Shown here: positions 8,988 through 17,735 of the stretch, piece by piece
Position numbering within the stretch: the first letter of the stretch is position 1
How the letters are laid out: each line of letters opens with the position of its first letter
DNA from: Novosphingobium sp. Leaf2
Lineage (GTDB): Bacteria > Pseudomonadota > Alphaproteobacteria > Sphingomonadales > Sphingomonadaceae
Length of the DNA stretch: 64,000 bases
Reading direction: 5' to 3'
Assembly (NCBI RefSeq): GCF_001421325.1
Contig: NZ_LMJY01000018.1
Location: 186,001-250,000, forward strand
The notes under the pieces: generated by a model
What the model was told of the DNA's origin: nothing
Seen by the model: only the letters and a program-made list of their open reading frames with translations
Database searches by the model: none
Position numbers and translations under genes: made by a program

Positions 8988-9564
8988 CCACGCGCCACAC
9001 GTAGAACACCACCGTGATGGCGGCGACCGCGAGCGTCGCATAGCCCAGCCATTGCTCTGCCTGGGAAAGCGTGTGGCCCAGCCACTGCCCGCCCAGGATC
9101 AGCAGCACGTTCCATATCGCCGCGCCTGCTGCGGTGAACAGCAGGAACCGCATATGGCTCATGTGCGCAAGACCCGCCGGAATCGAGATGACGGTGCGGA
9201 ACATCGGCATGAACCGCATCAAAAACACCACCCAGTGTCCATGACGGCGCAGGAAATGGCCGGCTTTTTCCACATCGTGCCATTCCAGCGTCAGCCACCG
9301 GCCCCACCGCTCGATAACCGGGCGCAACCGTTCGTAGCCCAGCCGGTCGGCGATCAGGAACAGCACGTAGTTTCCTAGCGTCGCGCCCAGCGTGCCCCAA
9401 CCCAGCAGTGGCCAGAACTGCATGTCGCCACGCGCCACGGCAATGCCGCCAAGCCCCATGATCAGTTCGGACGGGATTGGCGGAATGATGTTTTCCAGCG
9501 CCATGAGCAGCATGATGCCCATGTATCCGCCCTGCCGGATAACCTCGTAGACCCACTCAGACAC
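8962..9564 (-). CDS. DedA family membrane protein
   Basis: A 200-residue polytopic inner-membrane protein of the DedA/SNARE-associated family (undecaprenyl-phosphate or phospholipid translocase relatives). Features seen are the start MSEWVYEVI, the re-entrant signature ENIIPPIPSELIM, the charged loop with GRW..LEWHDVEKAGHFLRRHG, and the RFMPMFRTVISIPAGLAHM motif with its conserved Arg. About five hydrophobic segments follow the DedA pattern. It overlaps xerC tail-to-tail, and gshB lies 15 bases upstream on the same strand. Which lipid it moves cannot be told from sequence. Confidence 0.9.
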   Translation of the reverse strand: MSEWVYEVIRQGGYMGIMLLMALENIIPPIPSELIMGLGGIAVARGDMQFWPLLGWGTLGATLGNYVLFLIADRLGYERLRPVIERWGRWLTLEWHDVEKAGHFLRRHGHWVVFLMRFMPMFRTVISIPAGLAHMSHMRFLLFTAAGAAIWNVLLILGGQWLGHTLSQAEQWLGYATLAVAAITVVFYVWRVVNWKRRPR

Positions 9565-9579
9565 GAGTTGGCCCCGCGC

Positions 9580-10551
9580 TTACATCGCCGCGTGGCGCGC
9601 CCCGATCGCATCCCAGATCCGCGCGCCCGTGTCCGTGCCGTTGAAGCGGTCTATCGCCACGATCCCGGTGGGCGACGTCACGTTGATTTCGGTCAGCCAT
9701 TTTCCGCCAATCACATCGATGCCAACGAAAACCAGACCGCGCGCTTTGAGTTCCGTGCCAAGCGCTGCGCAGATTTCCTCTTCGGTCGAAGTGAGTTCGC
9801 TGGCCTCTGCCGAGCCGCCCACGGCAAGGTTCGAGCGGAATTCGCCCGCGCCGGGCTTGCGGTTGATCGCACCGGCAAATTCGCCGTCCACCAGCACGAT
9901 CCGCTTGTCGCCGTCCGCAACGTCCGGAAGGAACGGCTGGACCATGAACGGCTCCACCCAGGCATTCTCGAACATTTCGATCAGTGCGCCCAGGTTCGAT
10001 CCGTCCGCCGGGACACGGAAAACCGCCTTGCCGCCATTGCCGTGCAGCGGCTTGATGACCAGATCGCCGGGGTGACGCTGGTTGAACGCCTTCACGTCCT
10101 CGATCCGGCGAGCGATGAAGGTGGGCGGCATGAACCGGGCGTAATCGAGCACGAACACCTTTTCGGGCGCGTTGCGCACCGAGGCGGGATCGTTGACCAC
10201 TAGCGTGCGCCCGGCCAGCCGCTCCAGCAGGTGCGTGGCGGTGATGTAGCCAAGGTCAAACGGCGGATCCTGACGCATCAGCACCACGTCCACATCGTCC
10301 ACCAGATCAATCAGGCGATACTCGCCGCGCGTGAAATGCGCGCCTTCAACGCGCTGGACCGTGATCGGCGCGCCCCAGCAGGTCAGCCGGCCATTGGCGC
10401 CGTGCGCGGTATCGTAAGCCAGCGTGCGCACGTCGTAATGAAACAGCGTGTGCCCGCGTGCCTGCGCCGCCAGCATCAGGGCGAAGCTGGAATCACCGGC
10501 GATCTTGATCGTTTCGAGCGGGTCCATCTGGACGGCAACGCGAAGGGACAT
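9580..10551 (-). CDS. gshB: Glutathione synthetase
   Basis: It joins gamma-glutamylcysteine and glycine using ATP, the second step of glutathione synthesis. The 323-residue ATP-grasp protein begins MSLRVAVQMDP and carries VVNDPASVRNAPEK, the glycine-rich lid LVIKPLHGNGGKAVFRV, and C-terminal metal/ATP residues in GIDVIGGKWLTEINVTSPTG. It stands downstream of yraN and rsmI on the same strand, a conserved alphaproteobacterial order. Length and motifs match the proteobacterial GshB family. Confidence 0.96.
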   Translation of the reverse strand: MSLRVAVQMDPLETIKIAGDSSFALMLAAQARGHTLFHYDVRTLAYDTAHGANGRLTCWGAPITVQRVEGAHFTRGEYRLIDLVDDVDVVLMRQDPPFDLGYITATHLLERLAGRTLVVNDPASVRNAPEKVFVLDYARFMPPTFIARRIEDVKAFNQRHPGDLVIKPLHGNGGKAVFRVPADGSNLGALIEMFENAWVEPFMVQPFLPDVADGDKRIVLVDGEFAGAINRKPGAGEFRSNLAVGGSAEASELTSTEEEICAALGTELKARGLVFVGIDVIGGKWLTEINVTSPTGIVAIDRFNGTDTGARIWDAIGARHAAM

Positions 10552-10614
10552 GGCAGAGCGAACCTTTTGGTGGACAGACGTTCGCGGCGGCGATGGACCG
10601 CGCTCCCCCGCCGG

Positions 10615-10974
10615 TCAAGCGCCCGGTTGCCACGCGTTGACGATCCGGCGCGGCCAGCAGCGCGGCGCCATGAGCATCACGTCGATCCGCTGGTCGTCGC
10701 CGGCGCGCACGAAACGCGGTGCGATCAGGTGCGCCGCGTCCGCCACCCGCCGAAGCCGGCGCGCGTCGATCGCGGTGGCCAGTTCCGCCCGCGAAGCGCG
10801 CCATTTCACTTCGACGAAACACACGATCCGCCCGCGCCGCACCACCAGATCCACCTCGCCGCGCCGGGTCTTCACCCGCCGGCCCAGCACGCGCCAGCCC
10901 GACAGCCACAGATAGACGGCAGCCGTCGTCTCGGCACGCCGTCCGCGCTTTTCGGCCCTGAGGCGCGTGTTCAC
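10615..10974 (-). CDS. UPF0102 / YraN-family putative nuclease
   Basis: A 119-residue protein of the YraN (UPF0102) family, which has a Holliday-junction-resolvase-like PD-(D/E)xK fold; the biochemical role is not settled. Seen are the N-terminal KRGRRAE...YL...GW block, the GEVDLVVR motif and VEVKWR, which together supply the E-D-EVK active-site set. I take GTG 10974 as the start because it overlaps the rsmI stop as GTGA. The longer open frame runs back through rsmI in a shadow frame and is not credible. It is coupled to rsmI and precedes gshB. Confidence 0.85.
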   Translation of the reverse strand: MNTRLRAEKRGRRAETTAAVYLWLSGWRVLGRRVKTRRGEVDLVVRRGRIVCFVEVKWRASRAELATAIDARRLRRVADAAHLIAPRFVRAGDDQRIDVMLMAPRCWPRRIVNAWQPGA

Positions 10975-11801
10975 TTGAGCTCCATCGCACGGGCATACAG
11001 CGTCTTGCGGTCCAGCCCGGTGGCCTTGGCCACGGCGGCGGCTGCCTGCGATGGCTTGGCATCTGCAAGCGCCGCACGCAGCAGGGCGTCCACATCGAAG
11101 TCGCTCGGCGCCGCCTCCTCTCCCGGCGGAGCGATCAGCAGCACGATCTCGCCCTTGGGGGGATGCGCCGCATAATGCGCGGCCAGTGCGCCGGGCGTGC
11201 CGGTGCGGCATTCCTCGAACTTTTTGGTCAGCTCACGCGCCACCGCCACCTCGCGGCCGGGCAGCACTGCTTCGATGGCGGCCAGCGCGGCATCGAGGCG
11301 CGGCGCGGTTTCGTAAAACACCAGCGTGGCGGGCACCTGGCCCAAGGCGGTCAGCGTATCTTCGCGCGCCTTGGCCTTGTTGGGCAGGAAGCCGGCGAAC
11401 AGGAACCGGTCATTAGGCAAGCCAGACAATGTCATCCCCACTACCGCCGCATTGGGGCCCGGCAGGCTGGTCACCGCGATGCCGCGTTCGCGCGCCGTGC
11501 GCACCAGCCGGTAGCCCGGGTCGGAGATCAACGGTGTGCCGGCATCGCTGACCAGCGCCACCGGTTCGTCCATCATCAGCGCCAGCAGCCGCTCTCGATC
11601 GCCCTCTCCGGCATGATCGTCATAGCGGATCAGCCGCTGCTTGATGCCGAGGTGATGCAGCAGCTTGCCGGTGACTCGCGTATCCTCGCACGCCACCGCG
11701 CTGACCATGCGCAATGTCTCCACCGAACGCAGCGTAATGTCGCCCAGGTTGCCAATCGGGGTTGCGACTATGTAAAGGCCTGGGGAAAGGGTGTTATCCA
11801 T
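10971..11801 (-). CDS. rsmI: 16S rRNA 2'-O-ribose methyltransferase RsmI (C1402)
   Basis: RsmI methylates the 2'-OH of C1402 in the decoding centre of 16S rRNA using S-adenosylmethionine. The 276-residue tetrapyrrole-methylase-fold protein shows GLYIVATPIGNLGD, ACEDTR, LVSDAGTPLISDPG and SLPGPNA, all family hallmarks, then a C-terminal helical domain. ATG 11801 puts the signature near residue 7 as usual; in-frame ATGs at 11813 and 11819 are alternatives. It heads the rsmI-yraN-gshB operon and faces an LpoA/YraM-like gene only 39 bases away, so the two promoters must overlap. Confidence 0.94.
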   Translation of the reverse strand: MDNTLSPGLYIVATPIGNLGDITLRSVETLRMVSAVACEDTRVTGKLLHHLGIKQRLIRYDDHAGEGDRERLLALMMDEPVALVSDAGTPLISDPGYRLVRTARERGIAVTSLPGPNAAVVGMTLSGLPNDRFLFAGFLPNKAKAREDTLTALGQVPATLVFYETAPRLDAALAAIEAVLPGREVAVARELTKKFEECRTGTPGALAAHYAAHPPKGEIVLLIAPPGEEAAPSDFDVDALLRAALADAKPSQAAAAVAKATGLDRKTLYARAMELK

Positions 11802-11840
11802 CACCCCACTCATGCCCATGCACCAAGGGAGCGGCAAGCT

Positions 11841-13031
11841 ATGTTCGACAAGAGCCTGAACAGGCGCAATCTTCTCGTCGCCGCCACGATGGCCGTGCTG
11901 GCCGGCTGTACCGTGGTGCCCAAAGGCCCCTCCACGACGACCGCGCCGCCACCCCCGCCGCGCACCGTGCCCCGGCCCAGCGACATTCCGGTCGATACCG
12001 AGCGGCACCGCGTGGCCCTCCTCGTGCCGCTGACCGGCCCGAACGCCGGCGTCGGCCAGGCGCTGGCGAACGCGGCGAACATGGCGCTGATGGATACCAA
12101 TGCCAAGAACCTGCGCGTTACCACCTACGATACCTCCGCCGGCGCCGAAGAAGCCGCACGCCGCGCCGTGGCAGACGGCAACCAGCTGATTCTCGGCCCG
12201 CTGCTGGCGGATGATATTCCGGCCGTATCGGCGATCGCCAAGGCCTCGCGCATCCCGGTCATCTCGTTCTCGAACGACGAGGAGGCAGCAAGCCGCGACG
12301 TGTTCATCATGGGCAACCTGCCCGGCCAGTCAGTCTCGCGCACCGTGCAGTACGCGCGTGGGCAAGGCATCTCGACGTTTGCCGCGCTTATCCCGCGCGG
12401 CGATTATGGCGACCGCACCAGCGCCGCGCTGCTTTCCGCCGTGCGCGCCAGCGGCGGCACGGTCGTGGCGGTGGAGCCGTATGAGCGCAGCGGGCCGTCG
12501 ATTTCATCCGCCGCGCTGCGGATGAAGTCCAAGGGCGGGTTCGATGCTCTGCTGATCGCGGATAGCGGCAGCCTGTCAGGGCGTGCCGCCACCGCCTTCA
12601 AGGGCACCGGCAAAGCCGCCGCCGCCAATCCCGTGCGCCTGCTGGGCACGGAATTGTGGAGCGGCGAGCGGGATGTCACCGCCTCGCCCGCGCTGACCGG
12701 CGCATGGTATTCCACCGTATCCGACCAGCGGTTCGGGCAGTTTTCCAAAAGCTATCGCGCACGTTTTGGCGGCCAGCCGTTCCGTATCGCCACCCTGGGG
12801 TATGACGCGGTGCTGCTGACCTTGCGCGTGGCGCGCGAATGGAAGCCGGGCACCCGCTTCCCCGCCGACACGCTGCGCGATACCAAGGCATTCCCCGGCG
12901 GCTTCCTGGGCGTGGACGGGGCGTTCCGCTTCACCAAGGGTGGTCTGGTGGAACGCGCGCTGGAAGTGCGCGAAGTGGGCACCGGCACCGTGCGGGTCAT
13001 CAGCCCGGCCCCGGCCAAGTTTGGAGACTGA
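11841..13031 (+). CDS. LpoA/YraM-like lipoprotein, penicillin-binding protein activator
   Basis: A 396-residue lipoprotein with a signal ending in the lipobox LAGC, a Pro-rich linker (about 30-55), and a periplasmic-binding-protein type 1 fold (RVALLVPLTGPNAGVGQALANAANMA onward). In enterobacteria the homologue LpoA activates the PBP1A peptidoglycan synthase from the outer membrane. Here only the C-terminal PBP-type-1 domain is present and the N-terminal TPR domain of enterobacterial LpoA is missing. AAGGGAG precedes the ATG. Synteny with rsmI (yraL) and yraN supports the family; actual PBP partnership is inferred. Confidence 0.82.
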   Translation: MFDKSLNRRNLLVAATMAVLAGCTVVPKGPSTTTAPPPPPRTVPRPSDIPVDTERHRVALLVPLTGPNAGVGQALANAANMALMDTNAKNLRVTTYDTSAGAEEAARRAVADGNQLILGPLLADDIPAVSAIAKASRIPVISFSNDEEAASRDVFIMGNLPGQSVSRTVQYARGQGISTFAALIPRGDYGDRTSAALLSAVRASGGTVVAVEPYERSGPSISSAALRMKSKGGFDALLIADSGSLSGRAATAFKGTGKAAAANPVRLLGTELWSGERDVTASPALTGAWYSTVSDQRFGQFSKSYRARFGGQPFRIATLGYDAVLLTLRVAREWKPGTRFPADTLRDTKAFPGGFLGVDGAFRFTKGGLVERALEVREVGTGTVRVISPAPAKFGD

Positions 13032-13115
13032 CGCACCCGCCCCTGCGGCAGCTTTGCGGATAAACGCCACACCGGCGCTTGCCGGGGCGAATCCGCGCGT
13101 CCTATAGTCGTGCCC

Positions 13116-15125
13116 ATGTCAGACGACCTCTTCGACAAGCTACCCACTGCCGCCGGCGAAGCCTATGATGGTTCCGCGATCGAGGTTCTCGAAGGCCTTG
13201 AGCCGGTGCGCCGTCGCCCCGGCATGTACATCGGCGGCACGGACGAGCGCGCACTGCATCATCTGGCCGCCGAAGTATTAGACAACGCGATGGACGAGGC
13301 CGTCGCCGGGTTCGCCAACCGTATCGAAGTTACCTTGGACGATGAGCCCGGCACCCCAGGCCGCCTCACCATCACGGACAACGGGCGTGGCATTCCGGTT
13401 GACGAGCATCCCAAGTTCCCCGGCAAGTCCGCGCTGGAAGTGATCCTGTCCACCCTGCACTCGGGCGGAAAGTTTTCGGGCAAGGCCTATGCCACGTCAG
13501 GCGGCCTGCACGGCGTCGGCATCTCCGTGGTTAACGCGCTATCCGTCAAGACCCGCGTCGAAGTGGCCCGCAACAAGGAACTGTACGCGCAGGAGTTTTC
13601 GCGCGGGGTGACGCTGGGCCCGATCCAGCGGGTGGGCGCAGCGCCCAACCGGCGCGGCACGGCGGTAACCTTCACGCCCGACGTCGAAATTTTCGGCGAC
13701 CAGAAGTTCAAGCCTGCCCGCCTGTTCAAACTCGTTCGGTCAAAGGCCTACTTGTTCGCCGGCGTGGAAATCCGCTGGAAATGCGCGCCCGCGCTGGCGG
13801 TTGACGGGGTGCCGGCAGAAGCGACGTTCCAGTTCCCCGGCGGCCTTGCCGATCATTTGGCCGAGCAGATCGGCGGGCGCGAATGCGTGACCACGCAGGC
13901 CTTCGCCGGCTCGCAAGATTTTCCCAAGGGCGATGACGGGTCCGATCAGGGCCGCGTGGAATGGGCGATCGCGTGGCCGCTCTATTCCGATGGCGCGTAT
14001 TCCTGGTACTGCAACACCATTCCCACGCCCGATGGCGGCACCCACGAACAGGGCCTGCGCGCCGCCCTCACCCGCGGCATCCGCGCGTTTGCCGATCTGG
14101 TGGGGCAGGCCAAGAAGGCCAAGGACATCACGCCGGACGATGTGGTGACCGGCAGCGAGGTCATGCTGTCCGTCTTCATTCGCGACCCCCAATTCCAGAG
14201 CCAGACCAAGGACCGCCTCACTAGCCCGGAAGCCGCACGCATGGTGGAAGCGGCGGTGCGCGATCATTTCGACCATTTCCTCACCGACAACCTCGATCGC
14301 GGCAAGGCACTGCTCGGCGCGGTGATGGAGCGCATGGACGATCGCCTGCGCCGCAAGGCGGAGCGCGAAGTCAAGCGCAAGACCGCCACCAATGCGCGTA
14401 AGCTGCGCCTGCCGGGCAAGCTCACCGATTGCTCGGGCGAAGGCAGCGGCGAAACCGAGCTGTTCATCGTCGAGGGCGATTCGGCCGGCGGCTCGGCCAA
14501 GCAGGCGCGGGACCGCAAGACGCAGGCGATCCTGCCGATCCGCGGCAAGATCCTCAACGTCGCCAGTGCCACGGCGGACAAGATCCGCGCCAATTCGGAA
14601 ATCGCCGACCTTGGTCTGGCGCTGGGCTGCGGCATTCGCAAGGACTGCAACGCCGACAACCTGCGCTATGATCGCGTGGTCATCATGACCGATGCCGATG
14701 TCGACGGGGCGCACATCGCCACGCTGCTGATGACATTCTTCTTCCAGGAAATGCCGGACATCGTGCGGCGCGGCCACTTGTACCTCGCCCAGCCGCCTCT
14801 TTACCGCCTCGTGTCGGGCGCAACCTCGGCCTACGCGCGCGACGATGCGCACCGCGCGGAACTGGAAGCGACCAAGTTCAAGGGCAAGAAAGTGGAAGTG
14901 GGCCGGTTCAAGGGCCTTGGCGAAATGAACCCGCAGCAGCTTCGCGAAACCACGATGAGCCCGGCCACCCGCTCGCTGATCCGCATTACCCTGCCGCAGG
15001 AAAGCGAAGGCCGGTATGCCGTCAAGGAACTGGTGGATCGCCTCATGGGCCGCAATCCCGAGCATCGCTTCCACTTCATCCAGAACCGCGCCGCCGACAT
15101 CGATCCGGAGCTGATCGACGCCTGA
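13116..15125 (+). CDS. parE: DNA topoisomerase IV subunit B
   Basis: ParE is the ATPase subunit of topoisomerase IV, which with ParC decatenates daughter chromosomes. The 669-residue protein has the GHKL ATP-binding motifs EVLDNAMDEA, DNGRGIP and GGLHGVGISVVNALS, then the TOPRIM motifs EGDSAGGSAKQARD and DADVDGAHI, and the C-terminal RFKGLGEMN block. The length is that of ParE; GyrB in these bacteria is about 800 residues because of an extra insert. An in-frame GTG at 13110 is a possible alternative start, but ATG 13116 gives the expected MSDDLFD N-terminus. Confidence 0.94.
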   Translation: MSDDLFDKLPTAAGEAYDGSAIEVLEGLEPVRRRPGMYIGGTDERALHHLAAEVLDNAMDEAVAGFANRIEVTLDDEPGTPGRLTITDNGRGIPVDEHPKFPGKSALEVILSTLHSGGKFSGKAYATSGGLHGVGISVVNALSVKTRVEVARNKELYAQEFSRGVTLGPIQRVGAAPNRRGTAVTFTPDVEIFGDQKFKPARLFKLVRSKAYLFAGVEIRWKCAPALAVDGVPAEATFQFPGGLADHLAEQIGGRECVTTQAFAGSQDFPKGDDGSDQGRVEWAIAWPLYSDGAYSWYCNTIPTPDGGTHEQGLRAALTRGIRAFADLVGQAKKAKDITPDDVVTGSEVMLSVFIRDPQFQSQTKDRLTSPEAARMVEAAVRDHFDHFLTDNLDRGKALLGAVMERMDDRLRRKAEREVKRKTATNARKLRLPGKLTDCSGEGSGETELFIVEGDSAGGSAKQARDRKTQAILPIRGKILNVASATADKIRANSEIADLGLALGCGIRKDCNADNLRYDRVVIMTDADVDGAHIATLLMTFFFQEMPDIVRRGHLYLAQPPLYRLVSGATSAYARDDAHRAELEATKFKGKKVEVGRFKGLGEMNPQQLRETTMSPATRSLIRITLPQESEGRYAVKELVDRLMGRNPEHRFHFIQNRAADIDPELIDA

Positions 15126-15140
15126 CACAAGGATTCCTGC

Positions 15141-16442
15141 ATGCGGATCGCGCGGATACTGGTTCGCTGTTGCCTTGCGCTGGGCATCGGGCTTGGTGTG
15201 ATTACCCCACTGCACGCACAGGACGATACTGACGCGCTGCTCAAGGCACGGCTGACGCAAGTTATCGCGGTGATGCAGGGCAAGGGCGATCCTGCCGCCA
15301 CCTTCGACGCACGCTTTCTGCATGAGGTGCCTCCCGCGAAACTGCGCGCTTTGGCAGCGCAGCTTGCTGCCAGCGGCGGACCGGTGCAGGACTTCACCGA
15401 TTTTCAGCGCGCGCAGCAGGCGTCCGCCACCTTCACTCTGCGCTTCGCCCGCGCCAGCGCTCCGGGACGCATCGAACTCGGCCCAACCCCGCCTCACTTG
15501 GTCTCAGGCTTCCGGCTGTTCGACCTCACTCAGGACGCTGACAGCATAGCGGCGATCGATGCTGATTTTGCCGCGCTGCCCTGCAAGGCCGGCTACGGTG
15601 TGTACCGGCTGGGCGAAGGCCGCCCCATCCTCTTGCGCGGCCGCGACCAGACCGCCGTCTTCGCGATCGGCTCCACCTTCAAGCTCTATGTACTGGCAGC
15701 GCTCACCCGGCAGATCAGGGACGGCACCCGGCACTGGAGCGATGTGGTCCCGGTCACCGGCAAGTCGTTCTCCGGCGGCACCATCCATACGCTTCCGGAA
15801 GGCTCACCAGTCACGCTCCACACCCTGGCCAGCCTGATGATCGCGATCAGCGACAATACCGCCACCGATATTCTCGTACGCCTCGTCGGCCAGGATGCGC
15901 TGGCACGCGAGGTGAAGCTTGCCGGCCACGCAACGCCGGATCGTATGCGCCCGATACTCACCACCGCGCAGTTGTTCGCCTTGAAGCGCGCAGGCCCGCC
16001 CTTGACCGCGCGCTATGCCGCCGCTGACCCGGCCGAACGCGAACGCCTGCTTGCCGCGCTGGACCTTGCGCCCATCGCCACGGCTGACCCGGTGGAGGTC
16101 TTCGGCCACGGTCCGGTCGCGATCGACACGATCGAATGGTTCGCCTCGCCCGCCGACCTTGCCGGGGCGATGGACGATTTGCGCGGCTTTGCCAGCCCGG
16201 AAGCCCTGGCGATCCTTGCGATGAACCCCGCGATGGACGAGCCGACCGCCCGGCGCTGGGCCTTTGTCGGCTACAAGGGCGGGTCGGAAGACGGCGTGAT
16301 GAGCATGACGTGGCTCCTGCGCACCCATGCGGGCACGTGGTTCGCCGTGTCCGGCAGCTGGAACAACCCCGCCGCCGCCCTCGACGAACCCCGCTTCGCC
16401 GCCCTCATGCGCCGTTTGGCGAAAGTGGCGGTAACGCCATAA
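15141..16442 (+). CDS. Secreted serine hydrolase, class A beta-lactamase-like
   Basis: A 433-residue secreted protein. A signal peptide ends near HAQ (about 27), a Cys-poor N-terminal helper region runs to about 145, and a penicilloyl-serine transferase fold follows. The active-site set is in order: S178-TFK (SxxK), S237-DN (SDN) and K379-GG (KTG-like). I see no ExxLN omega-loop motif carrying the deacylating Glu166 of true class A enzymes, so strong beta-lactamase activity is doubtful and a D,D-peptidase/esterase-like or unknown role is as likely. It starts 15 bases after parE. Its last 38 bases overlap the convergent GT87 gene. Confidence 0.78.
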   Translation: MRIARILVRCCLALGIGLGVITPLHAQDDTDALLKARLTQVIAVMQGKGDPAATFDARFLHEVPPAKLRALAAQLAASGGPVQDFTDFQRAQQASATFTLRFARASAPGRIELGPTPPHLVSGFRLFDLTQDADSIAAIDADFAALPCKAGYGVYRLGEGRPILLRGRDQTAVFAIGSTFKLYVLAALTRQIRDGTRHWSDVVPVTGKSFSGGTIHTLPEGSPVTLHTLASLMIAISDNTATDILVRLVGQDALAREVKLAGHATPDRMRPILTTAQLFALKRAGPPLTARYAAADPAERERLLAALDLAPIATADPVEVFGHGPVAIDTIEWFASPADLAGAMDDLRGFASPEALAILAMNPAMDEPTARRWAFVGYKGGSEDGVMSMTWLLRTHAGTWFAVSGSWNNPAAALDEPRFAALMRRLAKVAVTP

Positions 16443-17613
16443 CCCGCCGCCAGATCACCGCGAACAGCAGGGCCAACACCAGCGGCATGATCGGGAGGTC
16501 GGCCTTCATCGCGAGCGGGCGGGCAAAGGCGGGTGCGGCGAAGGCGAGGAGGATCGCCATCTTCTCCCACGGCGCGAAGCCGTAGCGGAGGCCTTGTCCG
16601 GTCAGCCACAGTAGCGGAAACGCCAGGATCACGAGGTCGTAATCGAGCACGAAAGGCGTTGCCAGCGGCGTTGCCGCCAGCATTGCGGCGGCCATTCCAA
16701 GCGTCCATCCTCGCCGCCGCGCCGCCAGTATCAGGAGGGCGGCTGCAGCCAGCGCCACAATGGCCTGAAAAACGTACGCAACGGAGATGCCCGCGCCCAG
16801 CAGCCTGGCTGCCGCGAACGGACTGACCATCTTGGCATATCCCACCGCACCGGACGCCATGGCCTGCTGCGCACGCGCACTGGCGTCCAGCCAGTCCGCC
16901 CATGTGCCGGGCCCGAACCATGCTGCGGAGACGAGTCCCAGCGCGAACGCCGACAAGGCGGCAGCGGCAATCGTCTTCCACTCACCGGTGACGAGCAGCA
17001 CCAGCGGCAGCAGCAGGCCCATCTGCGGCTTTATCGTGGCGAGGCCGAGCAGCAACCCTGCCAGCACGGGCCGGCTGCGGACCAGTGCACTGCCCAGTCC
17101 CAGCAGGCCGGCCACGAGGAACGCGGTTTGCCCATGAGTGATGACGATCGGGACTGCCGGAAACGCGGCGAACAGCAGCCCTCGCGGAACCCCGGGCCGG
17201 GCCTCTCGCCACCACGCGCTGACGGCACCATAATACACCGCGCCGGTCACAAGCAGCCACGCGGCCAGCGCCGGGAAATACGGCAGCGCGCCTAATGGCC
17301 AGCACAGCGGCAGGAACGATGGCGGATAGAAGAATGCGGTGTAGCCGGTATCCGAAGCGAAGTAGGCCCGCTGGCTGGAGATGTGCGCGGCCGCGTCATA
17401 CGGGTTGCCACCGTGATGGAGCATCCGCCCGCTCGTCCAGAAGCTGATGAAATCGCTGCCCAGCAGGAAGCCGTTGCTATCCACGCCTCCACGCGAAGTT
17501 GCGACCAGCACCACCAGCATGGCCACGTTGAGCGCCGCGAAAAGGCGCAGGTATCCGCCGGCGCGCGCCGCGCCAAGCCAGTCCATCTCTCGCGCGAATG
17601 CGACCCCCATCAC
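16405..17613 (-). CDS. GT87-like (DUF2029) polytopic glycosyltransferase
   Basis: A 402-residue inner-membrane protein with about ten hydrophobic segments, resembling the GT87/DUF2029 family of polyprenyl-phosphate-mannose-dependent glycosyltransferases. The early loop with GSDFISFWTSGRMLHHGGNPYD holds the acidic residue typical of GT-C enzymes, and AFFYPPSFLPL and GLATIKPQMGLLLPLVLL are also family-like. The acceptor is unknown, and no other cell-surface polysaccharide genes lie nearby. It is monocistronic and convergent with the serine hydrolase gene. Family assignment is fairly secure; enzymatic role is inferred. Confidence 0.78.
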   Translation of the reverse strand: MMGVAFAREMDWLGAARAGGYLRLFAALNVAMLVVLVATSRGGVDSNGFLLGSDFISFWTSGRMLHHGGNPYDAAAHISSQRAYFASDTGYTAFFYPPSFLPLCWPLGALPYFPALAAWLLVTGAVYYGAVSAWWREARPGVPRGLLFAAFPAVPIVITHGQTAFLVAGLLGLGSALVRSRPVLAGLLLGLATIKPQMGLLLPLVLLVTGEWKTIAAAALSAFALGLVSAAWFGPGTWADWLDASARAQQAMASGAVGYAKMVSPFAAARLLGAGISVAYVFQAIVALAAAALLILAARRRGWTLGMAAAMLAATPLATPFVLDYDLVILAFPLLWLTGQGLRYGFAPWEKMAILLAFAAPAFARPLAMKADLPIMPLVLALLFAVIWRRVMALPPLSPNGA

Positions 17614-17735
17614 TGATCGTGTGCCTGCTGGCGTGCACCTTGTCCATCATCGTGCGCCGGCCATGAACCCGATGTTGCGTTGCACCTGCGCTCCGCATAG
17701 GGTTAACCGACTGATTAAACGAGCAGGACGAACCG

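Noticed and set aside
13740..15497. A 585-codon minus-strand ORF over parE.
   Set aside because: It is a shadow frame of a clear parE gene caused by high GC third positions.
17703..17718. A CtrA-like site TTAA-N-TTAA before moxR.
   Set aside because: The spacer is 8 bases rather than the 7 of the consensus and no second site supports it.
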